DNA of 64,000 bases from Gnetum montanum (Eukaryota; Streptophyta; Gnetopsida; Gnetales; Gnetaceae), in assembly GCA_015680685.1 (NCBI GenBank), contig MNCI01035767.1:521919-585918 (forward strand), given 5' to 3'. The notes under the pieces are model-generated. The model saw only the letters and a list, made by a program, of their open reading frames with translations, was not told where the DNA came from and searched no databases. The first letter of the stretch is position 1, and every line of letters begins with the position of its first letter. Shown here in pieces: positions 47,081 to 59,151 of the stretch. A program made the position numbers and the translations under genes.

Positions 47081-47634
47081 TATCAACACTCCCAGTCCGA
47101 AACGACGTTAAACTATAACATGTTCGAAACGACGTTAAACTACAACTCGTCCGAAATGACACTAAACCACGATAAATAAATAAAAAAAGCAAAACAAAAC
47201 ACTAAGCTACACTCCCAGTCCGAAATGACATTAAACTATCATGTCCACAATGACATAAAACTAGCCATGATCAACAATGATCGATTGACCGAGAAATCTA
47301 TTCGCATCCTTCAAAATATTTCCTGATTACACTGGGGCCCAAAATGACCATAAACTATGCATGGGGCCCGAAATGGCCATAAAATAGTACATGGTTTTCG
47401 TTTATCTTTTATAATTACATTTCCGCATTGCGCTTAAAACAGAAAATGAACCAAAACATTTTACATTTCTACGTCATGTTTACAGTTAAACTCAAAATCG
47501 ACAAAAAAACAGTTCTTACATGCAATAACGTACAATTACAAGTGTTTACCTTTTTCGTCCATCTCAAAATTTTCAAGTTACAATTCCGGTACAAATTTGA
47601 GTCAAAAAATAACAAAAACTTAAAAACTAAGATG
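47081..47634. repeat. Convergent intergenic region with AGTTTAA-type repeats (element 3)
   Basis: Between the ends of gag-protease and the antisense gene. From 47,090 to 47,390 about eight units read, on minus, AGTTTAACGTC or AGTTTATGGCC. This matches 34,530-34,790 in element 2. The rest (47,400-47,634) is AT-rich and without signal. Confidence 0.65.
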
Positions 47635-50600
47635 CTAAACATCCGAGAAGGGAGGGTTGTCCCCTTTGAATCCACCAGCATCAGGGGCCCCTGCTCCACT
47701 GGGGCCAGCTTCTTGGGCATCATCGCCACCTTCATCCTGAAAATACCAAAAAGAAACAACCAACACAAGAATAAGTGAATGTTAAAATTTTAAACATTAT
47801 TCAATAAATTAACTTCATAAGGACAAAATGCTTACCATAGGAGATTCCCCTAAGCCGAATTCCAGCCGACGAAGGATTTCCTCTTCTGAAACGCTAGCCC
47901 AATCTGTCCCATCAAGGCCTAAGTCGGTGTTTGCCAAAGTATTTCCTTTATCAACAACAGACCAGGTAGGACGTTTCAGGGGGAACTCACCCACCAACGT
48001 TTCCCTAGAAGCAGTTGTGATCACCCTTGTAGGCGACTCCATTTCCACAGTTGCATTTTGAGCAAAAGTATTGAAGGAAAAATGCAAACCCAAACCCTCC
48101 ACAAACATCTCTAGTTGGCACTTTTCAATAGACACCTCTTTTAACGACTTCTTGTAGTAATGTTTGTGATTTTTCTCATCCTGACCCCACTTACGAACCT
48201 TGGAAGCGAAGGCTTTCCAATCTTGACATTTAAGGTTCAAGAGATCAATTTGGGCTTTGCGCTCTGCCATTCTCCGAGTCAGCGACGCATGACGATTCAG
48301 TAGATTCCAATATCTGGTGTATGTAACCTCGAACGTTCGCTAGGAGCGATCGCCGCTTAGTCTGGCAGCGGCGAACTCGTACCGAGCCTTCAAATCGTCA
48401 TGTTCCACTAATAATTCGGAGACTTCCTTTTCTTTTACCTGGATCTATAGCCACAACTGCTCAATGGAACACCTACAAGTCCATAACGACTTAGCATTGT
48501 GCACAAGGCCTTCTGCAACTCCCTCGTAAATAGGCCTTGGCACCTGTTCCACTTTTGGGGAAAGTGTGGTTAAACTTTCTATGCTAATGCTTTCAGAGGG
48601 ATCCCATCTCAATTTAGCACCTACCCACGCGAAAAATACAAATATAAACAAGATCTGAAACTCCAAACCTCTGAATGATTCATACCTATATCAGGGTGGG
48701 CCTCCTGGATCCGTTCAACAACTTCCTCCACGATCCCAGCCACAAAATCCATCTTACTTGGCATTTCTGCCCAAGTAAGTGGCTCACGGGTACGGGATGA
48801 ACTAACCTCCATGGTCCTCTCAGGGGGAACCGTCTTCATGGATACGTCCAACCGCACCGTCCTGGTCTCACTGCCTTCATCTGAACAAGATAAAAACATG
48901 AAAGTAAAATACCATAGGATTGACAATTGATCAAGCAATTCAAAACGAAATAAAAAGGAAAATGTACCATGATCCTTGTCACCCTCTGGGGGGTCGCCTA
49001 AATCCAGATTTCCCTTAAAGAAGCTGCTGAACATTTGGTTGACAGCGTCCTGATCGTCCAACGGTTCGGTTTCGGTGGTATTTTCCTTTAACTCCTCCGT
49101 CCCTCTGCCCTGGCTCTTCTCTGTGTTTTCCTCCTCGTTATTCTTCCCTGTGTTGGTCTCCTCCTCCTCGGTGATAGTCTCTAAAGCCTATTTCCTCACT
49201 ATTTTTAAAATCAAGCCAAAAAACATCAATAACACATAAGCGATTGAAGTAAAAGTTATAAACAAAACGAAAATGATAAAGCAATAAGCAGGTGAAGTCC
49301 GCTTACCAGGCATCTTGAAGCGTATGCGCTTCACGTGTGGCTGGTTCACATCCGAGACTTCCTCAGTCGTGCGTTCAGGCCTTTTTAGCTTTGACTTGGC
49401 TTGGCCAATAGTCTCCTTGATTACCCATTCTGCCCTTCTAGCAGTGTAGGGTACGTCATCTGGCTCCAATCCCAAACTATCACGTGTGTGGATTGAAGCG
49501 CCAGATGATCCCCCCATAGTAATAGAAATGGATTCATCAATACCTTCATGTGCATCTTGGGATTTAGCTGTCTCAAACAAGTGATTGATCCACGGGCGGG
49601 ATAGTTGACCCCAATCCCGCAGAACAAACTTGTTGTCTACATGAACTACCAGGAACTCGGCAAAACGGCGAAGGTAACCAGCGAAGAACGCAAAGGTGAA
49701 GTGGAATTGCGCCTCGACATTTGAATGCAATCGCACTATCTCCTTGTGCATGCCCGACAACAAAAATTGGGCCCAGTTATATCGCATGCCTGTTTCCAAG
49801 ACAGTTCGCATGACACGAACAGCCTCAACCCCAAGACTCTTCACCTGGGAAAGGGTTTTAGGGAATACCCATGCCCTAAATAGGGGATATAATTCGTTCA
49901 CTTCCACAACTTTTGCTTTTCCCTGCATCGGGAATCCCTTGGCACCCTTGGCCACGCCTAGCCAATCTTCCAACTCACGAATTGTCTGGAGCTCTTTATG
50001 AGCTTTGTCTAATACCACATTCAAGCCATCTGTCAGTACACCAAATAAGTTCGAAAAGAACTCGGGTGATAGACGAAGAACTACCTTGACACCCTTAATC
50101 TGGGTGTTGTAGTATGAGACAGACTCATTAAAAGAATCCACGATTCCAATCATCTCTCCTATGGATACGTCAGGACTCGGGGTCATAAAGAGCTCCATGA
50201 GGCCGACATTATCTAGGCAACGAACGATGGATGGTGGAGCTTGTCTACGCAACCACTTCTGAGCCTTAGTCACCCCACCGAACTTCATCGAGAAGGTAGT
50301 CTCGGTTCATCCAGTTGTCACCAGATCCCCACAAGAAGGAACATCAACTGTAAAAGCAATTTAAAATGGTCATATCATTGTAACTCCAAACAGTTAGATA
50401 AACCCACTAACATATCTAGGAAATGTTATCACTTACCGTTAGTGGCGGATTTAGATGTGCTGCCAAAGTCACGAGGAAAGACTGGCCCGTTGTCCGACTA
50501 GTCTTCATGAAGCCACCCACGAGCTTTGCACATCGTGAACTCTCTGGAAAACTGCTTATGAAAAAGGACGATCGCTCCCTTCGTTTGACCCAGTATGATT

Positions 50601-52056
50601 CCACGAAGGGTGGGGCCTGTCATGAATGCCTCCAGGGTAGTGCGAGCAAGAGCTAGTCCTTCATCCTCAACGTATGTCCTGTCCAGGTTGACCTTCAGCT
50701 TGTAAAAAAATATGTGTCAAAACAAGAAACAAACACCAAACAACGAAAGAAAAATAATAAACTTAAATAGTCTCACCTGTCCACTCGGTACACTGTGCTG
50801 GGAGGATTCTGGAACAATGTGTGCACGCGGGCAGCTATGAACAGAGTATTGTTGAGGTAGTCTAGCCCTCGTGGCGATAATGCCCACACGCATGTTAACG
50901 GGCGTGTTGACCTGGGCCCACAAGTAGAACCATCCTCATTAACAAATGGCCCCTCGTCAATGTCTTCTATGAAGACCATGACACCCTCTGCAGCTCCCGA
51001 CAGCATTGCCTAAAGCACGCTCCGTACAATCACCTCGTTAAAGTTCGACCAGATGGCCACCTCGAAATTGTCTAATAGGAAGGCTAGAAATTCACATGCG
51101 CCTTCCCTGAACCAAACCCCGTCGTCATCCACAGTTAGATCCGGGGGAGCCTCCCCAGCCTCAACGGGGCCAACCCATGTTAAGACCTCGACAAGCTCAA
51201 CAACAAGGAGGAAGCACTTACTGTCCCTGCAAGTAATCAAGACGACACGATAAATTAGCCATGCTTCAAAATAGCTCAAAAAGCGAGAGTTTACATCATG
51301 AATTGGCACTTAAAATCTAAAAATTTACTAACTGTTTAAGCGTATACGCCCCATAAACCAGTGTATATGCCGGCAAAACTGTTTACGCTTAGCGTAATAC
51401 GCTGCTTAACTTAGCGTATACGCCAACAATGAATTGTTTTACGCTCAGCGTATACGCCGAAGAAACCCTCAGCGTATACGCCCAAGTTCTCTTTCAGTGT
51501 AAACAGTCTACGCCAGCACTGAACAAGTTTACGCCAAGAACATGAAAAATGAGCCTACGTTGTAAAGACAACTGTGCACGCACAGCGTATACACTGAACA
51601 AACCCTTGGCGTATATGCCGTCACAGTAAACAGAATTTACGTTGATAGAACAAACAAATCACGTTGACAAAATTTCGTGCATAGAGAACTCATGACATCG
51701 TGGCTTACACTGACATAATAGTGCAGGAAAATTGCTTACACTAATAAAGTCGATTATGCCCTGACAGTTTACACTAATCCGATTTTACTCTATGAAATTA
51801 CGCTTGGCGTATACACCAAAAACCCCTTACGCTGAAAACCCTCTACACTCGACGTATACGTCGAGACTATCTACACTGAAAAAGAGAAGCAAAAAATAAT
51901 AACAGAGTCAAGGATCAGAGCCTACCTATGGGATGTCACAGGCCATGACGAGATCCTTGGCCTGGGCCGGCCCTGCAACATGGCTTCAGTCTCCTCCGCA
52001 AAGGTCAAGTCGGGACCCTTCCTCCCCTGGCCTTCCACTTCTTTTCCTTTGCCTAT
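47635..52056 (-). pseudogene. Element 3 antisense eight-exon gene (FCP1-like, plant transposon-type and coiled-coil regions)
   Basis: Exons on minus: 52,056-51,926; 51,226-50,777; 50,699-50,437; 50,347-49,307; 49,198-48,968; 48,880-48,686; 48,620-47,836; 47,736-47,635 (3,198 nt, a multiple of three). Donors are GTAGGC, GTGAGA, GTAAGT, GTAAGC, GTACAT, GTATGA and GTAAGC; the acceptor before exon 3 is changed from AG to AA. The start codon is ATA where element 2 has ATG. Exon 2 reads LLVVELVEVLTW, EFLAFLLDNFEVAIWSNF, LNNTLFI and HTLFQNPPSTVY, the best preserved match to FCP1/NIF-like HAD proteins, without catalytic aspartates. Exon 4 is open for 366 codons from 50,288 to 49,188 read through. Exon 7 is coiled coil. 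Single stops lie in exons 2, 3, 4 and 5 and two in exon 7, all consistent with transitions. Confidence 0.78.
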
Positions 52057-52310
52057 CTCGGCCTCCTTTATGCTGATTGCACAATTTTACGCTGAGGAGA
52101 AGGACTGTCTACACTGACACCTGAAATCCTATGCTTCGCGTCTATGCTGGGGTTTAGTGTTGGGCGTCTACGCTAACGGTTACTCTTCAGCGTCTACGCT
52201 CACGGGTAAATTTACGCTTACACCAGGGCGCGATAGTTTACGCTTACGCTTTAATAGTTTACGCTCTATCGCTTACGCTTATGATTCAAAGTAAGAAACA
52301 AATGAAACCT
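51330..52310. repeat. AGCGTA / GCGTATACGC motif array over antisense intron 1 and 5' UTR (element 3)
   Basis: Dozens of GCGTATACGC, TTTACGCT, TCTACGCT and AGCGTATACGCC motifs between exon 2 and the antisense TATA box, with exon 1 (51,926-52,056) largely free of them. It mirrors 29,580-30,560 in element 2. Confidence 0.8.
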
Positions 52311-52317
52311 CCCCTTT

Positions 52318-52329
52318 CTTTATATAGTG
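52318..52329 (-). promoter_or_regulatory. TATA box of element 3 antisense gene
   Basis: Minus-strand CACTATATAAAG, preceded by GGAG as in element 2. It lies 262 bp upstream of the presumed start codon position. Confidence 0.65.
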
Positions 52330-52524
52330 CTCCGCTGACGCTGACACCGCCGTTTACGCCGCCGTTACTCCTTTTTGTCATTTTGTGCCTTTTTACTTAT
52401 TTTTCGCTAAAATTTGCCCGAAAATAATGTAAAAATTATTAAAAATAGAGATTATTACGTCCTAGTTCCCCCGTGGACCCCATTTCACAAGTTTACTTTG
52501 AACATTCTAGTGTAAACCCAATTA

Positions 52525-52630
52525 AGGCCCGGTATAGCCTTAAACTACCATTTCCTAATCCACCGACGGCCTGGTATGGCCTTAAACTGCCACTTGCGGC
52601 CCGGTAAGGCCTTAAACTGCCATACGTCTC
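52525..52630. repeat. GGCCTTAAACTGCC repeats upstream of element 3 polymerase
   Basis: About four units; on minus they read GGCAGTTTAAGGCC. They are the counterpart of 29,265-29,365 in element 2. GGCC on both sides of the unit allows short stems. Confidence 0.75.
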
Positions 52631-52713
52631 AGTGTGATGATAATCCACCATTATGCATATACACATAGTTTAAAATTACCAAAAGGCATAGAATGCTCCC
52701 CCTTTCTCTTATT

Positions 52714-52745
52714 CAACTCTCTGTTTATTAGCAGGAGCAAGCTCA
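52714..52745 (+). promoter_or_regulatory. Possible 3' splice site before element 3 polymerase
   Basis: CTCTCTGTTTATTAGCAG then GAGCAAGCTCA and the polymerase ATG at 52,746. It matches element 2. Joining the donor at 46,801/46,802 to this acceptor would not keep the gag-protease frame. So either another donor is used, or the polymerase is made from its own ATG on a spliced RNA. Confidence 0.45.
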
Positions 52746-55700
52746 ATGGACTGCCAGCATTTAACCATGCCGTTAATCATTGACGGACCATACGGCAAAA
52801 TTATAAGAGACATTAACATAAATCTCATCAACTTGAGTTCATCAACGGAAGACGTAGTCATAGCCTCAACGCAGCAAACAATAGACAACTACAAAGGCAT
52901 GAAAAGATTCTTGGACATAGAAGCCGAGAACATCACCGAAGACCCATTGGCCGAAACTCCCATTACCATGCCTGATGGGGAAATCAAAGTATTAAAATTA
53001 AGCACACTATTACAACCGCACTTGGCCAAAGACATCGAGAATGTGCTCAGGGAAAATATGAAAGCCTTCGCTTGGTCCTATACGGACATGCCTGGGTTAG
53101 ATCCCAGAATTGTCCAGCACAACATTATTCTTGACCCGAAATTGAGACCAGTAAAACAAAAGGCACGAAAAGTTAGACCCGAGGTGACATTGGCAGTTCG
53201 CAATGAGATCACCAAGCTTTATCAAGCCAATTTTATTCAGACTGTTGATTATGCCAAGTGGGTGTCCAACATGGTCATTGTCCCGAAGAAAAACGGAAGT
53301 ATCTGCTTATGTATTGACTTCCGAGATCTGAATGTTGCAACCATAAAAGATGATTTTCCTCTACCCAACATCGATCAACTTGTTAACTCAACTGTTGGGC
53401 ATGCCTTGTTGTCTTTTATGGATGGCTTCTCGGGATACAATCAAATACGTATCAACCCTGAACATCAACTTAGGACAACCTTTATGACACCATGGGGAAC
53501 TTTTTGTTACACAATGATGCCCTTTGGTCTCAAGAACGCTGGAGCCACATATCAAAGAGCAATGACATTCATCTTTAGTGATTATATGTTACGATCGCTT
53601 AACGATTACGTGGATGACATTCTAGTTAAATCAAAAATGGAAGAACAACATGTACAAGACCTCGACTTAGTCTTAAAGCGTTGTTTAAAGTATGAACTAA
53701 GACTTAATCCAAAAAAATGTGTCTTCGGCGTCAAAACAGGCAAAATGCTTGGATTCATAGCCTCCGAAGTAGGGATACGGGTGGACCCCGATAAGGTTAA
53801 GGCCATAACAAACCTGAAACCACCAGGCAACCTTACCAAACTTAGAGGCCTACAAGGTAGATTGCAGTTTATCAAGCGCTTCATAGAAAAACTGATGGAC
53901 AAACTAAAACCTATGAACCACCTGTTATGCAAAAACGTCCATTTTGAATGGACTCCGCAGTGCCAAGAAGCATTCGAGCACATCAAAACAGCACTTGCCC
54001 GACTGCCTACAGTTTACCCGCCTAAAAACGATAAACCGTTTTACATCTACCTTGCCACTTCGGAATCGTCAATCGAGACTATGCTTTGCCAGAAACAAGA
54101 TGATGGAACCGAAGTCCCTATATATTACTTGAGCCATGCATTAGTTGCCCATGAGAAAAGGTACAACAACGTAGAGAAGTCATGTTTAGCTTTGGTCTTT
54201 TCTTTAAGAAAATGGCGACACTACCTCTTCCGTAACCAAGTTTACATAATTTGCAAGGATAATGTACTGAGAGCCATAATGGGGAACATCTACGAAACAA
54301 GTCAAATAGGCCGGTGGAAAGCCATTATAGCCGAGTTTGACTTGTACTACGTAGCACAATCATCAGTCAAGGGTCATGCCATAGCAAACCAAATGGCCAC
54401 ATCACCAACACATGATCAAGCGACTATAGAGCCAGAATTCCCGGATGAGAATATAAGTGCCATAGACACAGTGCCCAACGACTACGATGCCATCCTACAC
54501 TTTGACGGAGCATCCACCTCTCGAGGAGGAAGTGCAGCCGCTGTCATCACCTATCCCTCTGGGGAGATCCGACCCTTTACTTATCGTTTCAACTTTCATT
54601 GCACCAACAACATAGTAGAGTACGAAGGTCTCCTTAGAGGCCTCATGGCAACACTGGCTTCAGACATCAGATGGCTTGTAGTCAGAGGAGACTCGCAACT
54701 AGTCCTAAACCAAGTCACAGACGTCTATACATGTAAAGCCCAACACTTACAACCATACTACAACTTGGCAAAACACCTAATGAGGCGATTTGAAAACATC
54801 GATGTGCAACACATTTCTAGAAATGATAACACCATCGTAGACGCGTTAGCCACATTAGCATTAAACATATCGCCAGACATGTTCCACGCATTACCAAGCT
54901 TTGTAATCAATTGTGCCAAACCGATAAATGATACTCCCGACACGTTTTCGATTGCATCTGTTAGTACAACGCAGGTGATAGAATGGTACGACAACATAAA
55001 AGAATACCTTCTGCACGGCGAAACACCACGACATCTAACAAATGTGCAAAAGGACACCGTGCGGAAACGTTCTATGCAGTATACCCTGGTAGGGGACACA
55101 CTGTGTTTTCGATCCTACAAAGGCATATTGCTAACGTGCATTAGTAGTACCGATGCCCGAACTATTGTTGATCAGGTACATGAGGGACTATGCGGAGGAC
55201 ACATAGCGCCAAAAGCCATGGCAATGAAGATCAGACGCTTAGGCTACTATTGGCCACACATGGACTATGACTATCTCTCCAAGGTCAAAACATGTAATAC
55301 TTGTTACAAACATAGCAATCTGATACATGTCCCACCAAATGAATTGCATACAACGCAAATTACATGGCCCTTTCAAAAGTGGGAATTGGACCTTATCAGC
55401 CCGATAACACCCTCGTCTTCGGCAGGGCATAGTTTCAACATAACCGCAACCGAATATTTTACGAAGTGGGTAGAAGCTGCTCCACTTCGAAAAACTACAT
55501 CTAAACATGTATGCAATTTCATCCTCGAAAACATTGTAATCCGTTTCGGCATTCCCATGACAATCATCACTGATAACGGGCCACAATTTAGCAGTGCTGA
55601 AACCCAAACCTTTTGTGACAGTCTGGGGATCAAACACTCGTTTTCATCCGCTTATTATCCTTAGAGCAATGGACAAGCGGAAGCAAAAAACAAGACGATT

Positions 55701-56222
55701 ATTACAATACTTAAGAAAATGCTTGCCCAAAGCAAGAGGAAGTGGCATGAACAATTGGTGTACGCACTGTGGGCATACCGTACTACACATCGAACTTCAA
55801 CAGGTAAAACACCATATAGTCTTGTTTACGGTTTAGAAGCTGTTTTACCTTTGGAATTACAGGTACCATCTTTAAGGATCACACTCTCCGAACTCCTTGA
55901 CGATGGGCAGAACAATGATCTATGCATCATCGACCTAGACTCGGTGGAAGAAGAGTGCATACGTGCACTTGATCAGATCAAATGGTACCAAAAACAACAA
56001 CGACAATGACATCGACATAACATAAACAAGCACCCTATCAAAGAAGGCGACCTTGTGCTTAAGGCTGTTCAGGAACACCCGGACAAATTCTCAGCCAACT
56101 AGGAAGGGCCTTACTTGGTCACTAAAGCATTCGACAATGGAGCATTCAAGCTAGCTAACGTGGAAGGAAACGAGCTTGCCAATCTAACCAATCACTTGTA
56201 CCTAAAACTGTTTTACGTTTGA
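52746..56222 (+). CDS. pol: Element 3 polymerase: RT, RNase H, archaeal-type RNase H, integrase (three in-frame stops)
   Basis: The best preserved gene in the window: 972 codons open to a TAG at 55,662-55,664. Reverse transcriptase has FMDGFSGYNQI, MPFGLKNAGATYQ and YVDD at residues 288-291. The original gypsy RNase H begins near residue 432 (FYIYLATSESS). A second, archaeal-type RNase H begins near residue 587 (FDGAST, EYEGLLRGL), the hallmark of the Tat lineage. Integrase has the zinc finger His812, His819, Cys850, Cys853, then Asp882, Asp943 and Glu979, a DD35E spacing. The TAG lies between Asp943 and Glu979, so integrase is truncated. Further stops are TGA at 56,007-56,009 (shared with element 2) and TAG at 56,100-56,102. 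The start is the ATG after the splice-acceptor-like sequence. Made from full-length or spliced element RNA; acts in reverse transcription and integration. Confidence 0.93.
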
Positions 56223-57549
56223 GTACAATCTCAGGTACGTGCAAGTCCTGGGATCATAACTATAAACTGATACCATAGCTCATCCTGGAATCATGACGGT
56301 AAACTGATACCACAAAATAGTCCTGGGTTATGACTTAAAACTGACACCACAACTGTCTTGGCATCATGACAATAAACTGATACCCCATAGTGTCTGCAAT
56401 GACGATAAACTAGCACCCGTATGGCATGACAGCAAACTCCCACCGTCACAACCATTAGAGTCTACTAAGACTATAAACTAGCTTGCCTCTGCATGGTCTG
56501 CTAAGACTATAAACTGGCACGTTCATCTCTGGCTCTTCACTTCACAGCCACACTCATTCATCAGAATCACTGCATCGCTCACCAACACACAATCTCATCA
56601 GCTTCACCGACATTCATACACAGTGCTCAGAATCTCCTCCAGTATTTTTGTTCCATCTATAGCCATTAAAATCTGAGCTTGCTTATTCACCCATGGTTTT
56701 CTTGTCTCCTTGGAGTTATGTTTGCAGGATGACACCCCGAGATTCTTCGCACAAGAATGCATCTCATCGCAAGCAGCAAGATGGGACAATGTTCATAGCA
56801 CACATGGCGGGACTAAATCAAACTGTTCACTAGTACATTCCCATTCCTGGTATATTCACTATTTTTTTACCAACCTCCGATACACCGAATACATTCAAAA
56901 CTTTGAGCACACTGTTGCACATTGCAACACGTTACAGCAGTTGCAACACACGGCCTGGCACCTGAGCATGAGTACAAGATCAACGCAAACCTCCAAAAAA
57001 AAAAGCAAGACCCTTGGCACTTCCCATATAAGCCCCAGGCATGAAGGCAGTTGTCTAAAAACCAAGTACTCATGTCCAAAACGGCCAAGAAGCATCCAGT
57101 TGCATGGCTTTGGTTATCCGCCAATAGGCCCCCCCTAAACATTAAACACGGGCCCTGTTCCTGCAAAGAATGTAACACATCCTCTCGCTGCTTTGGTCTT
57201 GCCAACAAATTCTCTTGAATGCTAACCAAGAGCCTTGTTCTGCCAAAGGACGCACATCGCATGTCTGAATTCCGAGTCTGCTAAACAATGGCTATTGACG
57301 AAGACCAGCATGCCGCACACCCAAGCATCCCATTTCCCCAGCATAATTCCTTAGGCAGTCACCAATCCCCCTTTCCTCCTACCAGCCACAAATTTCACTT
57401 TTCGATCCCATGTACTACTGAACATGGTGCGATGATGTCTAGTCAAGTGGCAAAGGACAAAGTCTATATCGAGTTGCTTGTGCTGTTTTGCACTTCTTTG
57501 TTGATGCTTCTCGGGTCGATTCCTCCAAGCGTCAACAAAGAGGGGCCAA
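56223..57549 (+). other. Element 3 3' untranslated region and polypurine tract
   Basis: Tandem units of the type TCCTGGGATCATGACTATAAACTGATACCA fill about 56,240-56,520. Hairpins corresponding to those of A and element 2 are at 57,108-57,168 and 57,191-57,248. The polypurine tract AACAAAGAGGGGCCAA is at 57,534-57,549, directly before the LTR. Small frames (56,710-57,138 and 57,288-57,635) overlap these structures and have no domain. Confidence 0.75.
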
Positions 57550-58667
57550 TGAAACACTACAAAAATCTTGAGCTTGGTACTTGTCCAACAAGAAGCAGGT
57601 CCCTGCGACCCACAGACGACGTCGGCTACTTTTGATGTCACACATGGCAACTTTGGGGATCGAAATACTTAGTTTTCACTAAGTATATTATGCCAGTGTA
57701 TACACCCAACGTATATACCCAAGTTCACACCTGCAGCGTATATGCCCGGCATTCTTCGGCATACACGCCCAGCATACATGCCTCACACGTACGCTCGGCA
57801 GGTACAACAGATGCATACGCCTGACGATAAAATCTCCAAAGACAGCACTGAAGAGCAAGAATTGAAGCAAGTCGGCTACCATCAGTGTATACGCCCGACG
57901 TATACGCGCAGCGTCCATAACATCTCCACCCAAGTTCACACACGCCCAGCACGTCCCGCATATACGCCCAGCATATACGCCAGCCGGATGTAGCGTATAT
58001 GCCTAGCAGATGTAATATGTTGTATATTTGTAAATTGTATGCACCCGGTTAATGCGCCACGTGTCTCGTAACCCAAGTCTAGCGTAACAGTCAGTATAAA
58101 AGCCCCGATGTTCCACTTCATCCCGGTCGGTTGGCAAAAATCCTAGAGCATACCCAGGAGCAATTACGCTGCGCACCAGAGCTAAAACCCTCTTATGCTA
58201 GAAAGCCCTGTACGCCACGCACATAGTCTCTACGCTTTGCCTACCGTGCGAACCAGCTGAGTCATCCCTACATCCACCGGGGCTTTTCATCCGCCTTGTG
58301 TTCCATCACAACTACGTTAGATCGGTGCAATATACTTTCACTCTGTAATACCATTGTTTACAGTTTACGCTAATTTCTTGCATGTGTTTCTGTTTACGCC
58401 CGTTTACATTTACGCCCTGTCTGCATCTGTTACGCTGTTTACGCTCTCGTTTACGCCCGTTACGCTGTTTACGCATAACCCAGCGTGTAGCACTTTGGTA
58501 TACGTTTGGGAAAATCCTTGTCTAATCCGCGTGCGGACCACCCAAGGTACTCTACCTTTGTGCATTCTAGTTCGTCCTCAGGTGAAGGTAGGGTCTTCTG
58601 TGCACGCCCTGTGATCCCACGGTCTCTGTTTCCTTCTAGCAAGAGACTGACGATTTCAGGTGGTACA
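57550..58667 (+). repeat. Element 3 3' LTR
   Basis: TGAAACACTAC...GGTGGTACA, 1,118 bp, against 1,116 bp in the 5' copy. TATA box GTATAAAAGCC near 58,093-58,104. The GTCAA target duplication follows. Confidence 0.92.
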
Positions 58668-59151
58668 GTCAACTTGACCAACGTCAGCATGACCAAATGT
58701 CAGCTTGACAAACATCAGTGTGACCAAATGTCAACGTGACCAATCGTTAGCTTGACCAACATTTGGGTATGAAAACTACGTGTTGGACATAGCGTCTGAG
58801 AAAAAAAATTAGATTTGGATGCTGTGAATAGCGTCAGAAAAGAGGGATAAGGATGATGAACACTGTAAACAATGTCCAAAATCGACAGAGAGTGTAGGAC
58901 GCTATGGGCAGCATCTGGATCTGAGGAGAGAAGGTGCAGGATGTTGTGATTCAAGAAAGAACGTGTTTGGAAAATTTTGAAACAGTGTCCAGACTAGAAA
59001 AATAGGATTTATGAGTAGGAAACAGTGCCTAAATGCTAGGAACAAGGTAGTGTAGGAATGCTAACAATCATAGTAGCGTGTGAATGCTGGATTTGAGATG
59101 CTAAGAGATGGATCTAACAGAGAAATGGCCCTCCTTCTCGCACCATTTTAC
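58668..59151 (-). other. Element A leader (LTR-proximal part) and primer-binding site
   Basis: The TTGACC-type array continues to about 58,765, then AGCGTC/GTGTCC-type motifs follow. The primer site on minus directly after the 5' LTR reads TGGTGCGAGAAGGAGGGCC (59,128-59,146), cognate to the sites of elements 2 and 3. No coding sequence. Confidence 0.7.

Larger units (their letters stand above)
41158..58667 (+). mobile_element. Element 3: complete Tat/Ogre-type LTR retrotransposon with antisense gene
   Basis: The LTRs are 41,158-42,273 and 57,550-58,667, flanked by GTCAG and GTCAA. Plus-strand order: 5' LTR, primer site, leader, gag-protease (42,891-47,080), antisense gene on minus (47,635-52,056), polymerase (52,746-56,222), 3' UTR, polypurine tract, 3' LTR. 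Same architecture as element 2 but opposite orientation, inserted into the same leader array of element A. The two LTRs differ visibly at many sites, mainly transitions, so it is not recent. Confidence 0.92.
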
